Assembly: GCA_963169325.1 (NCBI GenBank)
Contig: CAUJEY010000272.1
Coordinates: forward strand, 1 to 64,000
Reading direction: 5' to 3'
Source of the DNA: Bacteroidota bacterium
GTDB taxonomy: Bacteria > Bacteroidota > Bacteroidia > Chitinophagales > Saprospiraceae
DNA: 64,000 nt
This document shows positions 54,107 through 63,314 of this stretch, piece by piece. A program made the position numbers and the translations under genes. The notes beneath the pieces were generated by a model. That model was not told the origin of the DNA and did no database searches. It was given only the letters and a program-made list of their open reading frames with translations. Positions within the stretch are counted from its first letter, which is position 1, and every line of letters starts with the position of its first letter.

Positions 54107-55798
54107 ATGAAAAAACTTGCTTTCACACTGCTCTGCGCATTTGCGCTCGCCCTGACCACCCAGGCCCAAATCGTTATCACCGAAATCATGTACAACCCGC
54201 CGGAGGCCAATACGGACTCCTTAGAGTACATCGAAATTTACAATAACGGAAATACAACGGTCGATCTGGAAAACTGGAGCCTTTACGGGGTAACTTTTAT
54301 ATTCCCTGCCACGACGCTGGCGCCAAACCAGTATCTCGTTACTGCGGTGAATGCAGCCGCTTTTCAAAATCAATTTGGCGTAACGGCGCTCCAATGGGCC
54401 GGCGGCGCACTTAGTAATGGCGGCGAAACGCTGCTGTTGCTCAATGCTGTCGGCGATACCATCGACAAGGTCGCCTATACCAATATGTTGCCATGGCCCA
54501 CCGAGGCCAACGGAAACGGCTCTTCGCTAGTGCTTTGCAACCCCAGCTCCGACAATACCCTGCCCGCCAGCTGGCAGGCCGCCACTACACCGACGGGCGT
54601 TACCATAAACGGAAAAGCCGTTTTGGCCAATCCGGGAGCAACCTCCGGCTGTCTGACCACCGTGGGGGCCAATCCGGACCAGTTTATCGCCGCCGCCGGT
54701 CAATCCAGCACGTACAATGTGCTGCTCAACGATGTGCTGCCAGGCCAGGCCGGCGCAGTTGTCACTATCGCAACAGCGCCTAAAAACGGCACGGCATCGG
54801 TTAATCCCGATAATTCGATCACTTACACCCCCGGCGCCGGGTTTGCAGGCGCCGATTCGCTGGTTTACCAGGTTTGTGAAAATTCAGATTGCGACCAGGC
54901 GCAGGTCAATATTACCGTTCGCAGCTATCCCAAATATTCTATCGATCAAATCAACGGCGTAAATGCCGACGGCGTGGCCGACTCCATGGGCGTTTACTGC
55001 GAACTGACAGCAACCGTTTACGGTGTCAACCTGCGCCCGCTGGGTTTGCAATTCACCCTCATCGACGATACCAACAACGGCATCACCGTGCTGAACTTCA
55101 CAGGCAGCCTGGGCTACACGGTAAAAGAAAAAGATAAAATTACCGTACGCGGACAGGTCAACCAATTCAACGGGCTGCTCCAGATGTTCCCGGATGCCGT
55201 GATTAAAGTATCGGAAAATAACAGCCTGGTCACTGCTACTGATGTAACCGTACACGGTGAAGACACGGAGTCCAAACTCATCCGGATCAAAAACCTGCGC
55301 TATGTAGATGTCGCGCAATGGGCCACCGGTATCGGCACAGGTTTCAGTGTATATATGGTGTCGGACGCTAATCCGCTCGATACCATTCAGGTTCGTATCG
55401 ACAACGATGTCAACCTGTTCAACGAACCGGCGCCGCCCGCCCCGTTCGACCTGACCGGTATCGGCGGGCAATTTGATTCCAGTACGCCTTATACCGAAGG
55501 ATATCAGATCGCCCCGCGGTACATAGCCGATGTGAGCTCGCTGGTAAAAACAAAAACGGTTGATTTCAGCGACAGGGTGCAAATCAGCCCGAACCCGGCT
55601 ACTGAATTCCTGCGCATTCAAACGGACCTGGATTTCGATTTTGTGCAAATATTCAACACGGCAGGCCAGCTGCTCCAAACCCTGGCGACACCAGGCCGGC
55701 AGGAGCAAGTTTCCATCCGCGATTACGCCCCGGGGGTATATTTTATTCGTTTCCAAAAAGAAAACGCCGCCTGGACCACACGTTTTGTAAAACAGTAA
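54107..55798 (+). CDS. Lamin-tail-domain T9SS cargo
   Basis: 563-residue secreted protein. A signal peptide (1-20, ending TTQAQ) leads into a lamin-tail domain (about 22-160: IVITEIMYNPPEANTDSLEY, then FPATTLAPNQYLV). A cadherin/Ig-like module follows at about 195-280 (YNVLLNDVLPGQAGAVVTI, TYTPGAGFAGADSLVYQVCE in part), then an OB-like region (TATVYGVNLRPLGLQFTLID in part). The C-terminal VQISPNPATEFLRIQTDLD to TTRFVKQ is a type A T9SS sorting domain. LTD modules occur beside extracellular nucleases and phosphatases; no catalytic domain is present here, so a surface adhesin or scaffold is likely. A GGGGCGAATT palindrome follows the stop. Confidence 0.88.
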   Translation: MKKLAFTLLCAFALALTTQAQIVITEIMYNPPEANTDSLEYIEIYNNGNTTVDLENWSLYGVTFIFPATTLAPNQYLVTAVNAAAFQNQFGVTALQWAGGALSNGGETLLLLNAVGDTIDKVAYTNMLPWPTEANGNGSSLVLCNPSSDNTLPASWQAATTPTGVTINGKAVLANPGATSGCLTTVGANPDQFIAAAGQSSTYNVLLNDVLPGQAGAVVTIATAPKNGTASVNPDNSITYTPGAGFAGADSLVYQVCENSDCDQAQVNITVRSYPKYSIDQINGVNADGVADSMGVYCELTATVYGVNLRPLGLQFTLIDDTNNGITVLNFTGSLGYTVKEKDKITVRGQVNQFNGLLQMFPDAVIKVSENNSLVTATDVTVHGEDTESKLIRIKNLRYVDVAQWATGIGTGFSVYMVSDANPLDTIQVRIDNDVNLFNEPAPPAPFDLTGIGGQFDSSTPYTEGYQIAPRYIADVSSLVKTKTVDFSDRVQISPNPATEFLRIQTDLDFDFVQIFNTAGQLLQTLATPGRQEQVSIRDYAPGVYFIRFQKENAAWTTRFVKQ

Positions 55799-55810
55799 TT
55801 TCCCCTGACG

Positions 55811-55901
55811 TGATGTGGGGCGAATTTTTAATTCGCCCATGATTCAGGCGAATTTTTAATTCGCCCATGATTCAGGCGAATTAAAAATTCGCCCCACATC
55901 A
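55811..55901. terminator. Palindromic repeat, GGGGCGAATT family, copy D
   Basis: Arms 55811-55837 and 55875-55901 are exact 27-bp complements (TGATGTGGGGCGAATTTTTA at the start). The middle holds an internal duplication of about 28 bases (CATGATTCAGGCGAATT twice), so alternative foldings are possible. It starts 13 bases after the lamin-tail stop and can serve as a terminator. Confidence 0.8.
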
Positions 55902-55984
55902 TGGCAGGAAAAATTCGGTACACCTTTTGCTTTGCTGGCTCTTGCCCCCATTACCAATCACAATACCTTTAACTACTGAAGTCT

Positions 55985-56875
55985 ATGTCATCCTGCCGGC
56001 CAAACGGTTACCGTTGGTTTATCATCCTGTTTTTTGTTCCTCAAATTATTTTTGCCCAAAAACTACCTTCCCGCCGGTCCGGCCTGCCGTTTGCCATCCG
56101 GGAGGTGTCTGGTATGGCGCGCACGCCCGACGGGCAATTGTGGCTGCTAAACGACAGCCGAAATCCCTCCGAACTGTTCCGCATTGATCCTTACACCGGC
56201 CATTTGCTTGAAACCCGTAACCTGCCCGTTCCGAACCGCGATTGGGAAGACATCACATCCGACAGTTCCGGCAATCTGTATATCGGCGATTTTGGGAACA
56301 ACGGAAATGCCCGCCGGAACCTCTGCATCTTCCGCTATCACCCGGCCACCGGCGCATTAGACTCCATTCGTTTTCGATACCCCGACCAGAATGCCTGGCC
56401 ACCCACCGATGCGCGCGCCTGGAATTTCAATTGTGAGGCGATGGTTTTCTTTCACGACAGCCTGCACCTGTTTTCCAAAAATGTATTCAAAGGAAATTTT
56501 GTCACCAAACACTATGTTTTACCCGCCAGACCCGGGGAATATGTCGCTGAATTGCGCGATAGTATAATCCTGCCCAACCGGGTTATCACCGGCGCAGCGC
56601 TCAGTCCGGATGGCAAAACGCTGGCGATAACCAGTTATATCATCGGTAAAAAATTAGGCTTCATTCCGCACACAAAAGCCACCGCGTATTTTTTTACGGA
56701 TTTTAGTGGCAGCCGGTTTTTACGCGGAAAGCGTGCTGCCACCCGACTGCCCAAGTGTTTTATTGCCCGGCAATTCGAATCAATCGTATGGTGGGATAAA
56801 AACCACTGGCTTATTGCCAATGAACGTCGCAAACCGCAAAAACAAGCCCTATGGCGCATCCGTAACGGCAAATGA
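55985..56875 (+). CDS. Secreted beta-propeller-like protein, conserved in Bacteroidota
   Basis: 296-residue exported protein of unknown function. A signal peptide (about 1-24, ending IFAQ) precedes repeated blade-like segments: REVSGMARTPDGQLWLLND, NRDWEDITSDSSGNLYIGDF, CEAMVFFHDSLHLFSKN, ITGAALSPDGKTLAITSY and QFESIVWWDKNHWLIANERR. The pattern (E-V-S-G..NDS.NP.E and DWED.....G.LYIGDFGNN) recurs in many Bacteroidota proteins and resembles SdiA-regulated/NHL-like propellers. It has no sorting tail, so it is periplasmic or outer-membrane associated. Confidence 0.75.
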   Translation: MSSCRPNGYRWFIILFFVPQIIFAQKLPSRRSGLPFAIREVSGMARTPDGQLWLLNDSRNPSELFRIDPYTGHLLETRNLPVPNRDWEDITSDSSGNLYIGDFGNNGNARRNLCIFRYHPATGALDSIRFRYPDQNAWPPTDARAWNFNCEAMVFFHDSLHLFSKNVFKGNFVTKHYVLPARPGEYVAELRDSIILPNRVITGAALSPDGKTLAITSYIIGKKLGFIPHTKATAYFFTDFSGSRFLRGKRAATRLPKCFIARQFESIVWWDKNHWLIANERRKPQKQALWRIRNGK

Positions 56876-56918
56876 AGTTTTGTTGATGAATTTGAGGCGC
56901 CGGGTAAAAGAGAGTGAT

Positions 56919-56926
56919 TATTTTTG
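56919..56926 (+). promoter_or_regulatory. Candidate -7 box of the PAS kinase gene
   Basis: TATTTTTG, exact TAnnTTTG, 17 bases before the ATG at 56944. It overlaps the extended ORF, supporting the shorter start. Confidence 0.5.
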
Positions 56927-56943
56927 GCGCAAACCCACTCGAC

Positions 56944-58509
56944 ATGGCTTTAAAATTCAGTTTACGGAATTCCCCAATGGTTTTGGTTTGGTTATTCATG
57001 GGAGGTATTTTCGTCCTGGATGCCTGGCTGGTACATGAAAGCAATATTTCCTTTACCTATTTGCTCGTCATCATACTAGGCGTGTTTTTCCGGGAACGAA
57101 ACGATGTGATCCTGATGGGTATTGCCGCCACGGTACTGACCATTTTAGCCGTGTTTATTCAATATGAAAACGCTACCACGGCGCCATTTGATCAATTGTT
57201 GTTCTCCCGGATTATCAGCATTGCCGGAATTTGGGCCGGTTGTTTCTTAGTGATCACTATCCTGACTATGCGCCAGGATGAAGAGCTCCAGGATGAACAA
57301 TTCCACGCTTTATTCCGCTATGCTACGAGCGGCATTCTGGTTTCAAACAATCGCGGCCAAATCGTTCGGTTAAACCCGGCAGCAGAAACATTATTCGGGT
57401 ATACTGTCGATGAATTGTTAGGAAAACAGGTGGAGGTACTCATTCCCCGTAAACTGGCACGGCAACATGAACAACACCGGAGCGATTACCGGTCCAACCC
57501 ACGTCCGAGGGCGATGGGCATCGGCTATGATTTATTGGCCGTCCGGAAAGATGGTAGTGAATTCCCGGTGGAAATAAGCCTCAGCCCGTTCCGTACTGCG
57601 CAAGGGGATTTCGTCATGGCCTTTGTGGTAGACAATACTATCCGAAAAGAAAACGAACAACGCATCGTGCGTCAAAATCAAAAGCTGGAACAGTTGGCCG
57701 CTGCCCTTCAAGACCTCAACGAAGGGTTGGAGGAAAAGGTGCGCGACCGCACCAAAGCGCTCGAGGAGACCCGAAACGATCTGGCACAGGCGTTGGACAA
57801 GGAGCGTGAACTCGGCGAACTCAAAAGCCGCTTTGTGTCGATGGCGTCGCATGAGTTTCGGACCCCGCTCAGTACGGTGCTCTCCTCGGCGGCGCTTGTA
57901 AGCACTTATGCGGACCGGCAGGACTTTGAGAATGTAAAAAAGCATAGCGCACGCATCAAAACCGCTGTAAATAACCTGAATACCATTCTGACAGAGTTCT
58001 TATCCCTGGGCAAACTGGAGGAAGGTAAAACGGAAACCAATTTGCGCGAAACCAATCTGCGCGAACTTGTGGAAGAAGTGGCCGGAGAAATTAAACCCCT
58101 CTTCCAGAAAGATCAAACCTTTGAATATCAACACGAAGGCCAGGAGTTGGCCATGATCGATCCCGCTCTTTTCAAACATATCCTGATTAATCTTTTTTCC
58201 AACGCCATTAAATATTCGCCGGAAAGCGCCCCTATTCGGGTCATTACCGTGGTCAATTCGGGCGATATCCTGATCCGGGTAATCGACCGCGGAATAGGTA
58301 TCCCCGAGGCCGATCAAAAACACCTGTTTTCCCGCTTTTTCCGGGCCACTAACGCCACCAATATTCAAGGGACCGGCCTGGGTTTGTACATCGTCAAACG
58401 TTATGTAGAACTGATGAACGGCGAGATCGGCTTTACCAGCGTTTATGGCGAAGGCACGGAATTTTGGGTAAGTATAAAACCGGGAAAGCATGACCAGGAA
58501 AAAATGTAA
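56944..58509 (+). CDS. PAS-domain sensor histidine kinase (orphan)
   Basis: 521-residue membrane kinase. Helices near residues 10-30, 35-55, 58-75 and 88-110 form the sensor. A PAS domain follows at about 120-240 (FRYATSGILVSNNRGQIVRL, FGYTVDELLGKQVEVL), then a coiled coil (EEKVRDRTKALEETRNDLAQ), the H box FVSMASHEFRTPLSTVLSS near 302, N box LFSNAIKYSPESAPI, and G boxes DRGIGIPEADQ and GTGLGLYIVKRYVE. No response regulator is adjacent, so it is an orphan in this window. The ATG at 56944 follows a -7 box by 17 bases. Confidence 0.92.
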   Translation: MALKFSLRNSPMVLVWLFMGGIFVLDAWLVHESNISFTYLLVIILGVFFRERNDVILMGIAATVLTILAVFIQYENATTAPFDQLLFSRIISIAGIWAGCFLVITILTMRQDEELQDEQFHALFRYATSGILVSNNRGQIVRLNPAAETLFGYTVDELLGKQVEVLIPRKLARQHEQHRSDYRSNPRPRAMGIGYDLLAVRKDGSEFPVEISLSPFRTAQGDFVMAFVVDNTIRKENEQRIVRQNQKLEQLAAALQDLNEGLEEKVRDRTKALEETRNDLAQALDKERELGELKSRFVSMASHEFRTPLSTVLSSAALVSTYADRQDFENVKKHSARIKTAVNNLNTILTEFLSLGKLEEGKTETNLRETNLRELVEEVAGEIKPLFQKDQTFEYQHEGQELAMIDPALFKHILINLFSNAIKYSPESAPIRVITVVNSGDILIRVIDRGIGIPEADQKHLFSRFFRATNATNIQGTGLGLYIVKRYVELMNGEIGFTSVYGEGTEFWVSIKPGKHDQEKM

Positions 58510-58588
58510 ATCCGCCATCGACAACTACGCAGGTACTTTACCCGCCTTCAACAATCTTATCCTGTAACTAAATCAAACAATCCACAGA

Positions 58589-59179
58589 ATGGCAAATGTA
58601 AAAGACGCAAACCTCGCCCTCATTTTTAAATGGGAAGGCGGACTAAGTAAAAACAAAAAGGATGCTGCCGCCAATTTTCCCCGCCCGGCCGGACTGGAAT
58701 TCCATACCAACAAAGGCATTACCTGGGAGACATTCTCCACTAACGCCCAAAAACTGGGATATGCCGCCGATCCGGCTTTATTCATCAAAATGCCGGACGA
58801 TGTCTGGTTAAAAATTTATAAAAAACTGTTTTGGGACGGTATTAAGGGGGATGACATCAAGAGCCAGGCCATAGCGGAATTTATGACCGAATGGGCATGG
58901 GGAAGTGGCCCGGGAACTGCGGGAAAAAAACTTCAGGAGTACCTGAATACCCACCGGACGGAAAACCTGTTAAAAGTGGATGGAAAAATAGGTACCAAGA
59001 CACTGGATGCACTGCATGAACTCATCAAGCAAAAAGGAGAACGAATCGTGTTTGAAGACCTCGACCGCATGAAAAGAAATTTCCTGAACCAACTGAGCAG
59101 TATCAACACTTTCGGTGTAGGATGGTACCACCGGATGGATGATTTCCGGAATTATGCCGTAAAAATTATTTCAAAATAA
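58589..59179 (+). CDS. GH108 N-acetylmuramidase
   Basis: 196-residue peptidoglycan hydrolase of glycosyl hydrolase family 108 (phage-type endolysin fold) with its C-terminal peptidoglycan-binding domain. The catalytic Glu16 lies in LIFKWEGGLS, followed by NKGITWETFSTNAQKLGY and LYWDxxx-like KLFWDGIKGDDI. The C-domain has KVDGKIGTKTLDALHELIKQ. There is no classical signal peptide, so export must use a holin or another route, or the enzyme is a type VI or phage-tail effector; neighbours show no phage genes. It stands alone between the kinase and YtxH genes. Confidence 0.85.
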   Translation: MANVKDANLALIFKWEGGLSKNKKDAAANFPRPAGLEFHTNKGITWETFSTNAQKLGYAADPALFIKMPDDVWLKIYKKLFWDGIKGDDIKSQAIAEFMTEWAWGSGPGTAGKKLQEYLNTHRTENLLKVDGKIGTKTLDALHELIKQKGERIVFEDLDRMKRNFLNQLSSINTFGVGWYHRMDDFRNYAVKIISK

Positions 59180-59278
59180 TTTTACACAAAAAACCGGATT
59201 TTTAAAAAACAATTATTATGGAAAATGCGTTTCTATAAGCAACGAAAATTATTTACTCACCATAAAATTGTTGTAATT

Positions 59279-59548
59279 ATGAAATCTGGAAAAGTATTGC
59301 TAGGCATTTTTGGAGGACTTGCTGCCGGCGCGTTGCTGGGTATTTTGCTTGCTCCCGATAAGGGTGAAAACACCCGCAAAAAAATCATTAAAAGGGGAGA
59401 AGATTATGTGGATAATGCCAAAGTACGGCTGGATGAAATTGTAGAAGGCGTAAACGGAAAAATCCAAAACCTCGTTCAGGAAGCCACTAATCTGGCACGG
59501 AGGGGAAAAGAAAAAGCCAATTCCGTTAAAGAAGAAGCCATACTGTAA
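59279..59548 (+). CDS. YtxH domain protein
   Basis: 89-residue small membrane protein. The N-terminal helix VLLGIFGGLAAGALLGILLA (residues about 5-24) with APDKGENTRKKI after it is the YtxH pattern. The rest is an amphipathic helix with many lysines and glutamates (EGVNGKIQNLVQEATNLARR), typical of membrane-stress-associated proteins. Function poorly known; often induced by general stress. The ATG at 59279 is used instead of the upstream 18-residue open extension. Confidence 0.85.
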   Translation: MKSGKVLLGIFGGLAAGALLGILLAPDKGENTRKKIIKRGEDYVDNAKVRLDEIVEGVNGKIQNLVQEATNLARRGKEKANSVKEEAIL

Positions 59549-59572
59549 GTCTCCGTTTTGACAACCCGGTAT

Positions 59573-59618
59573 AAAAAACTTGAGCCATTCCAATACTTTG
59601 GGATGGCTCAAGTTTTTT
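59573..59618 (+). terminator. Intrinsic terminator after YtxH gene
   Basis: Perfect 16-bp arms AAAAAACTTGAGCCAT and complement, extended by CC/GG pairs, around a short loop and ending in TTTTTT. The stem starts 24 bases after the YtxH stop. The A-tract and T-tract make it a good terminator on both strands, so it would also end the convergent hemE transcript. Confidence 0.85.
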
Positions 59619-59635
59619 ATATGTCATTGGGAACC

Positions 59636-60679
59636 TTAGCCGTGCGCATACCGCCAGGCTTTCACCGCCCCGACAAACGCCCTGACACCTTCCAGCGGCG
59701 TATCCGGATACACGCCGTGCCCGAGATTGGCAATATGCCGCCGGCCAAACTGCCGCAACATTTCTTTTGTTCCCGCTTCAATGGTTTCCGCATCGGCATA
59801 AAGACAACAGGGGTCAAGATTACCTTGCAAAATTTTGCTTTCGCCTACCCGGGCCCGGGCGAAGGCAGGCGGCGTGTTCCAGTCCAGCCCGATCACTTCG
59901 CAAGGCAATTCCCCCAGGTCCTCCAGGGCAAACCAGGCGCTTTTGGCAAAAACCGTCTTCGGTACACCGGGCAGGGCTTCACATATTTGCCGCAGGTACG
60001 GTACGGCAAATGCGCGGTAGTGTGCCGGCGGCAGTTCGCCCGCCCAGGAGTCGAACAGTTGAAGCAGGTTGGCGCCGGCGGCTACCTGGCCGGTCAAATA
60101 AGCGATGGTCGTATCGGTAATTTTTTGAAGCAGTGTATGTGCCAGTACCGGGTTGGTATACAACATGCGGCGGGCTTTGGAAAAGGTTTTGCTACCGCTT
60201 CCTTCCACCATATAAGCCAGAATGGTCCAGGGCGCGCCGGCAAAACCGATGAGCGGCACGCGTCCGGCGAGCGTCCGCTTGGTCAGGCGCAGGGCATCAT
60301 ATACGTATCCGAGATGTTCTGCCGCATTTTCGCCGGATAAAAGCGCATCAACACCAGCCTGATTTTCAATAACTTCCGGGAACCGGGGGCCTCTGGCTTC
60401 CAACATTTCATAGTTCAGGCCCATGGCTTCCGGCACTACCAGAATATCGGAAAAAATGATGGCAGCGTCCACGCCAAGTTCGTCCACCGGTTGCACGGTG
60501 GCTTCGGCCGCGGCTTCGGGGGTTTTTACAAAAGTTTTAAAATCCGGAAAATTTGCCCGCAGGGCACGGTATTGGGGCAGGATGCGGCCGGCCTGTCGCA
60601 TCAGCCATACGGGTGGACGATCTACCGTTTCGCCGCGGGCAGCGCGCAGGAACAAGTCGTTTTGAAAAATATCAGGCAA
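59636..60679 (-). CDS. hemE: Uroporphyrinogen decarboxylase
   Basis: Cytosolic heme-pathway enzyme that decarboxylates uroporphyrinogen III to coproporphyrinogen III. The substrate-binding N-terminus [20 protein letters not shown] with [15 protein letters not shown] (catalytic Arg and Asp region) and [15 protein letters not shown] is unmistakable; [16 protein letters not shown] and the C-terminal [15 protein letters not shown] complete it. The longest ORF begins with TTG at 60703, but that codon lies inside a TATCTTTG -7 box, so a TTG at 60679 (residue 9 of the long form, 347 residues) is preferred; a TTG at 60655 is also possible. Confidence 0.93.
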   Translation of the reverse strand: MPDIFQNDLFLRAARGETVDRPPVWLMRQAGRILPQYRALRANFPDFKTFVKTPEAAAEATVQPVDELGVDAAIIFSDILVVPEAMGLNYEMLEARGPRFPEVIENQAGVDALLSGENAAEHLGYVYDALRLTKRTLAGRVPLIGFAGAPWTILAYMVEGSGSKTFSKARRMLYTNPVLAHTLLQKITDTTIAYLTGQVAAGANLLQLFDSWAGELPPAHYRAFAVPYLRQICEALPGVPKTVFAKSAWFALEDLGELPCEVIGLDWNTPPAFARARVGESKILQGNLDPCCLYADAETIEAGTKEMLRQFGRRHIANLGHGVYPDTPLEGVRAFVGAVKAWRYAHG

Positions 60680-60700
60680 TGGAAGCGGAGTTTTGTTTCG

Positions 60701-60708
60701 CAAAGATA
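60701..60708 (-). promoter_or_regulatory. Candidate -7 box of hemE
   Basis: Minus strand TATCTTTG, exact TAnnTTTG, 21 bases before the preferred TTG start at 60679 and overlapping the longest ORF start. Confidence 0.5.
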
Positions 60709-60773
60709 GTTTGATTGGACGTCAGGAATGGCAAAATGGCGGCAGCCTGACCGAAAATTGACATGCCGCTGTC

Positions 60774-62132
60774 TCAATCAAACTTATACGATACGCCTGC
60801 CCGGATAAACACGGCATCAGAAACCGGCCCATTGGAAGCCTGGCCTTTAGAATAATCAGCCCAAACGCCTGCTACCCATCGCGGGGTTTCAAACTCCAAG
60901 CCGGCGCCGACACGCCAATGGTTCGATACCCATTCCGATTCCGATTTTACAGGTTCAAATTCCGGCTTGGATGGGCCGGGTGGAAAATGTGGCGGTTTTT
61001 TATCAAAACGGAGACTATAAATGGCCGGCGATAAATGCGTCCAGGTATGCGCGATTCGTACTGCCGGTTTTACCGGAAAATGAAGCGGTATGGTGTACGC
61101 AATACCCAGCGAATATTGTTGGCTGCGCCTGCTGCCTTCAATTTGTGTCAGATTGTGGCCGGGCTTGGGTTTAGGTGGATATTGAGGAAAATGACGGGGG
61201 CCCAAAAGGGTATCGGCATTGATGTCATTTCGCAACCAATCTGCGGAAACGCCGAGGCGAAGGTTGCGCCAAAAGGCATATTCAGCGCTGACGCCTGCAC
61301 CAATAAACGGAGAAACGCCCTTTTCACGCGGCGAGGGCAGGCCGACCGACGCTTGAACGCCGGCTCTGAACGTCGAAAAATGGTGCGAAACCGGTTTGAT
61401 CACCGGCGTATTCACAGGCACCGTTTTTATCGCCGCAACCGTTGCCGTTACCGGTTTGAGTGCCGCTATGTTTACCGGCAAAAGCGCCAACTGATCCATA
61501 CCGCGTTGCGGATGTGCTAAACCATTTTTTGTTTGGTCGGTTGTTTGCCCGTCCACAGGCTGCGGTTGACCGGCAGATTGTTCCGGGGAGTTCATGTTGG
61601 CTAAGTCGTCGACGGCTATTGGGTTTGGCTGTGTTACATTTTGCTCCGCTTGGTTTTGCTTTTCCGCGGTCGATTTCGTTTTTTTCGAAGAGAAACGTCG
61701 TGATAAATTTTCCGGCATGGACGCAGTAGTACCGTTTTCCGTTCTTTCCGATTGTGGCTTTGGCCATGCGGTCAAATCCTGCTGCACAACGTCCACAGGC
61801 GCCAGCACTGGTGTAGTTTCTTTTTGCGGCGCATTAACGTCAGCACTCGAATGTGTTTCCGATCCGGCGCTGTTTTTCTGCAGGTTGGCGATTTGTTCGC
61901 GCAACCCGGTATTTTCCCGGTGCATCCGGTACACTTTTCCAAACAACACGCTCACCGCAATTATGGACGCCGCGGCAGCTGCCTGCCAGTAGCGCATACG
62001 CGACGAACGCCCGCTGATACCGGCATCGAAGGCTTCAAGGCGTTTGGATACCGCCTTCCAGTTCTTTTCCCTGCGCGGAAACTGACCTTCTTCATCGAGC
62101 CTCTCGGCAAAATATTTGTCAAAATCGCTCAT
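60774..62132 (-). CDS. Probable anti-sigma factor with outer-membrane-barrel-like C-domain
   Basis: 452 residues. The cytosolic N-terminus MSDFDKYFAERLDEEGQFPR with NWKAVSKRLE is typical of Bacteroidota proteins encoded after ECF sigma genes. One membrane helix lies near residues 48-65 (YWQAAAAASIIAVSVLFG). A long low-complexity Gln/Thr/Pro linker (about 75-240) is periplasmic. The last 180 residues (SVGLPSPREKGVSPFIGAGV in part, YAFWRNLRLGVSADWLRND, ending FIRAGVSYKFD) look like the strands of an outer-membrane barrel. It overlaps the sigma gene by 4 bases (ATGA). Confidence 0.75.
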   Translation of the reverse strand: MSDFDKYFAERLDEEGQFPRREKNWKAVSKRLEAFDAGISGRSSRMRYWQAAAAASIIAVSVLFGKVYRMHRENTGLREQIANLQKNSAGSETHSSADVNAPQKETTPVLAPVDVVQQDLTAWPKPQSERTENGTTASMPENLSRRFSSKKTKSTAEKQNQAEQNVTQPNPIAVDDLANMNSPEQSAGQPQPVDGQTTDQTKNGLAHPQRGMDQLALLPVNIAALKPVTATVAAIKTVPVNTPVIKPVSHHFSTFRAGVQASVGLPSPREKGVSPFIGAGVSAEYAFWRNLRLGVSADWLRNDINADTLLGPRHFPQYPPKPKPGHNLTQIEGSRRSQQYSLGIAYTIPLHFPVKPAVRIAHTWTHLSPAIYSLRFDKKPPHFPPGPSKPEFEPVKSESEWVSNHWRVGAGLEFETPRWVAGVWADYSKGQASNGPVSDAVFIRAGVSYKFD

Positions 62133-62695
62133 ATCTTCCTTGAAAATTCAAAGTCTTCATAAAATATGGTTTTCAAATGTTGCCGCGCCCGCGCCAGGTT
62201 GGATTTAGAAGTCCCGACACTGATCTGTAAAGCCTGCGCAATTTCTTCATGCGAAAATCCATCTACGGTAAACAAGTTAAACACCGCCCGGTAGGCCGGG
62301 GAAAGGCGATCAATCATCGCTAATACCTGTTCGCGAGTCAGGTCTTCCACAATGCCGGATTCGGCTTCTACATCATGCCAGGCTTGCAGTTCCGTATGCG
62401 GGAGGTCGCCAATTTGAGCACGAAACCGGTCGATCGCAGTATTAATAACAATACGCCGCAACCACAGGCGAAAGGGTTGTTCGCCAGAGAGGTAATGAAT
62501 TTTGGTAAATACCTTAAAAAAAGCGTCGTTCACAACCTCCTCTGCCGTTTCCGTATTGCCGCTATAGCGGCGGGCTACCGTCATGGCATAGTTGTAAAAC
62601 ACGGCAAACAGCCGCTCCTGACTGGACCGCTTGTTCTGGCGGCACCCTTCTATTATTTTACCGAGTTCGATATCGTTCACTGTATCAGACTTCAC
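62129..62695 (-). CDS. ECF-type RNA polymerase sigma factor
   Basis: 188-residue sigma-70 family protein with regions 2 and 4 only. Region 2 spans about 25-90 (FAVFYNYAMTVARRYSGNTE, EVVNDAFFKVFTKIHYLSGE, FRLWLRRIVINTAIDRFR); region 4 about 125-180 (MIDRLSPAYRAVFNLFTVDG, SHEEIAQALQISVGTSKSNL). The start is GTG at 62695, overlapping the stop of the upstream HExxH gene by 11 bases. It is probably released or held by the anti-sigma protein encoded by the next, overlapping gene. The controlled genes are unknown. Confidence 0.93.
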   Translation of the reverse strand: MKSDTVNDIELGKIIEGCRQNKRSSQERLFAVFYNYAMTVARRYSGNTETAEEVVNDAFFKVFTKIHYLSGEQPFRLWLRRIVINTAIDRFRAQIGDLPHTELQAWHDVEAESGIVEDLTREQVLAMIDRLSPAYRAVFNLFTVDGFSHEEIAQALQISVGTSKSNLARARQHLKTIFYEDFEFSRKI

Positions 62696-63314
62696 GGGAA
62701 AAGTTGGAGGTGGGTTGCGTGAAGGTTTGAAGTTCTTTCAGAATAACTTCAAAAACGGGGAGATACACCGGATTGGCAGGGCACCAGCGCGGTTTTATTC
62801 CGTTTTTTAAACAGAAATAATCGGCAACGATGTCGCCTTGTTGTTCATAGTTAAAATCTAAAAAACCCCTCCCCTCCTCTACTGCCCGGCGCAAATGCTC
62901 AACTCCGCCATAGTTGTAGCCTTCTACCGTACGCTGCGCCCAAAGCGCCCGGGGAATGTACACCGGCCCCAGGTGCTGGTATTGCCAAACGTGCACCATT
63001 TCATGAATAAAGTGGGCATCGGAAAGTTTTCCCCAACAATTGATCACATTGAAACCGACATAAGCGAAATGGTACTGCCGGCAACCGATGTGGGAGCGCT
63101 CGTCCACCCGCACTTTGCGATAGTCGACAGCGTCGCTAAAAACGGAGCGGGCCAGTGCAATTTCATGGAGGGTGAGCCGGCGGGTTCCGTGTTTAAATAT
63201 GCGGTTGAGCAACAGGAGAAATTCCGGGATAAATAGCAGGCCGGCGAGATGAAATCCACCTTCCAGTAATTTCCACGGCAGGGTGGCCGGATATGGAAGG
63301 AATTTTTTGTTCAT
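62685..63314 (-). CDS. Membrane-anchored HExxH protein (putative metallopeptidase)
   Basis: 209 residues. A hydrophobic N-terminal segment (about 18-38: LEGGFHLAGLLFIPEFLLLL) is followed by FIHEMVHVWQYQHLGPVYI with HEMVH at 104-108, a zinc HExxH motif in a DUF4157-like context. YNYGGVEHLRRAVEEGRGFLDFNYEQQG follows (quoted in part: GFLDFNYEQQGDIVADYF), whose Asp/Glu residues may hold the third ligand. Substrate unknown. It overlaps the FtsX gene by 4 bases upstream and the sigma gene by 11 bases downstream, so all are translationally coupled. Could process an envelope protein that signals to the sigma pair (inference). Confidence 0.75.
   Translation of the reverse strand: MNKKFLPYPATLPWKLLEGGFHLAGLLFIPEFLLLLNRIFKHGTRRLTLHEIALARSVFSDAVDYRKVRVDERSHIGCRQYHFAYVGFNVINCWGKLSDAHFIHEMVHVWQYQHLGPVYIPRALWAQRTVEGYNYGGVEHLRRAVEEGRGFLDFNYEQQGDIVADYFCLKNGIKPRWCPANPVYLPVFEVILKELQTFTQPTSNFSREV

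Noticed and set aside
58589-59179. Prophage remnant around the GH108 muramidase
   Set aside because: No capsid, tail, integrase or holin gene is nearby; flanking genes are a kinase and a YtxH protein.
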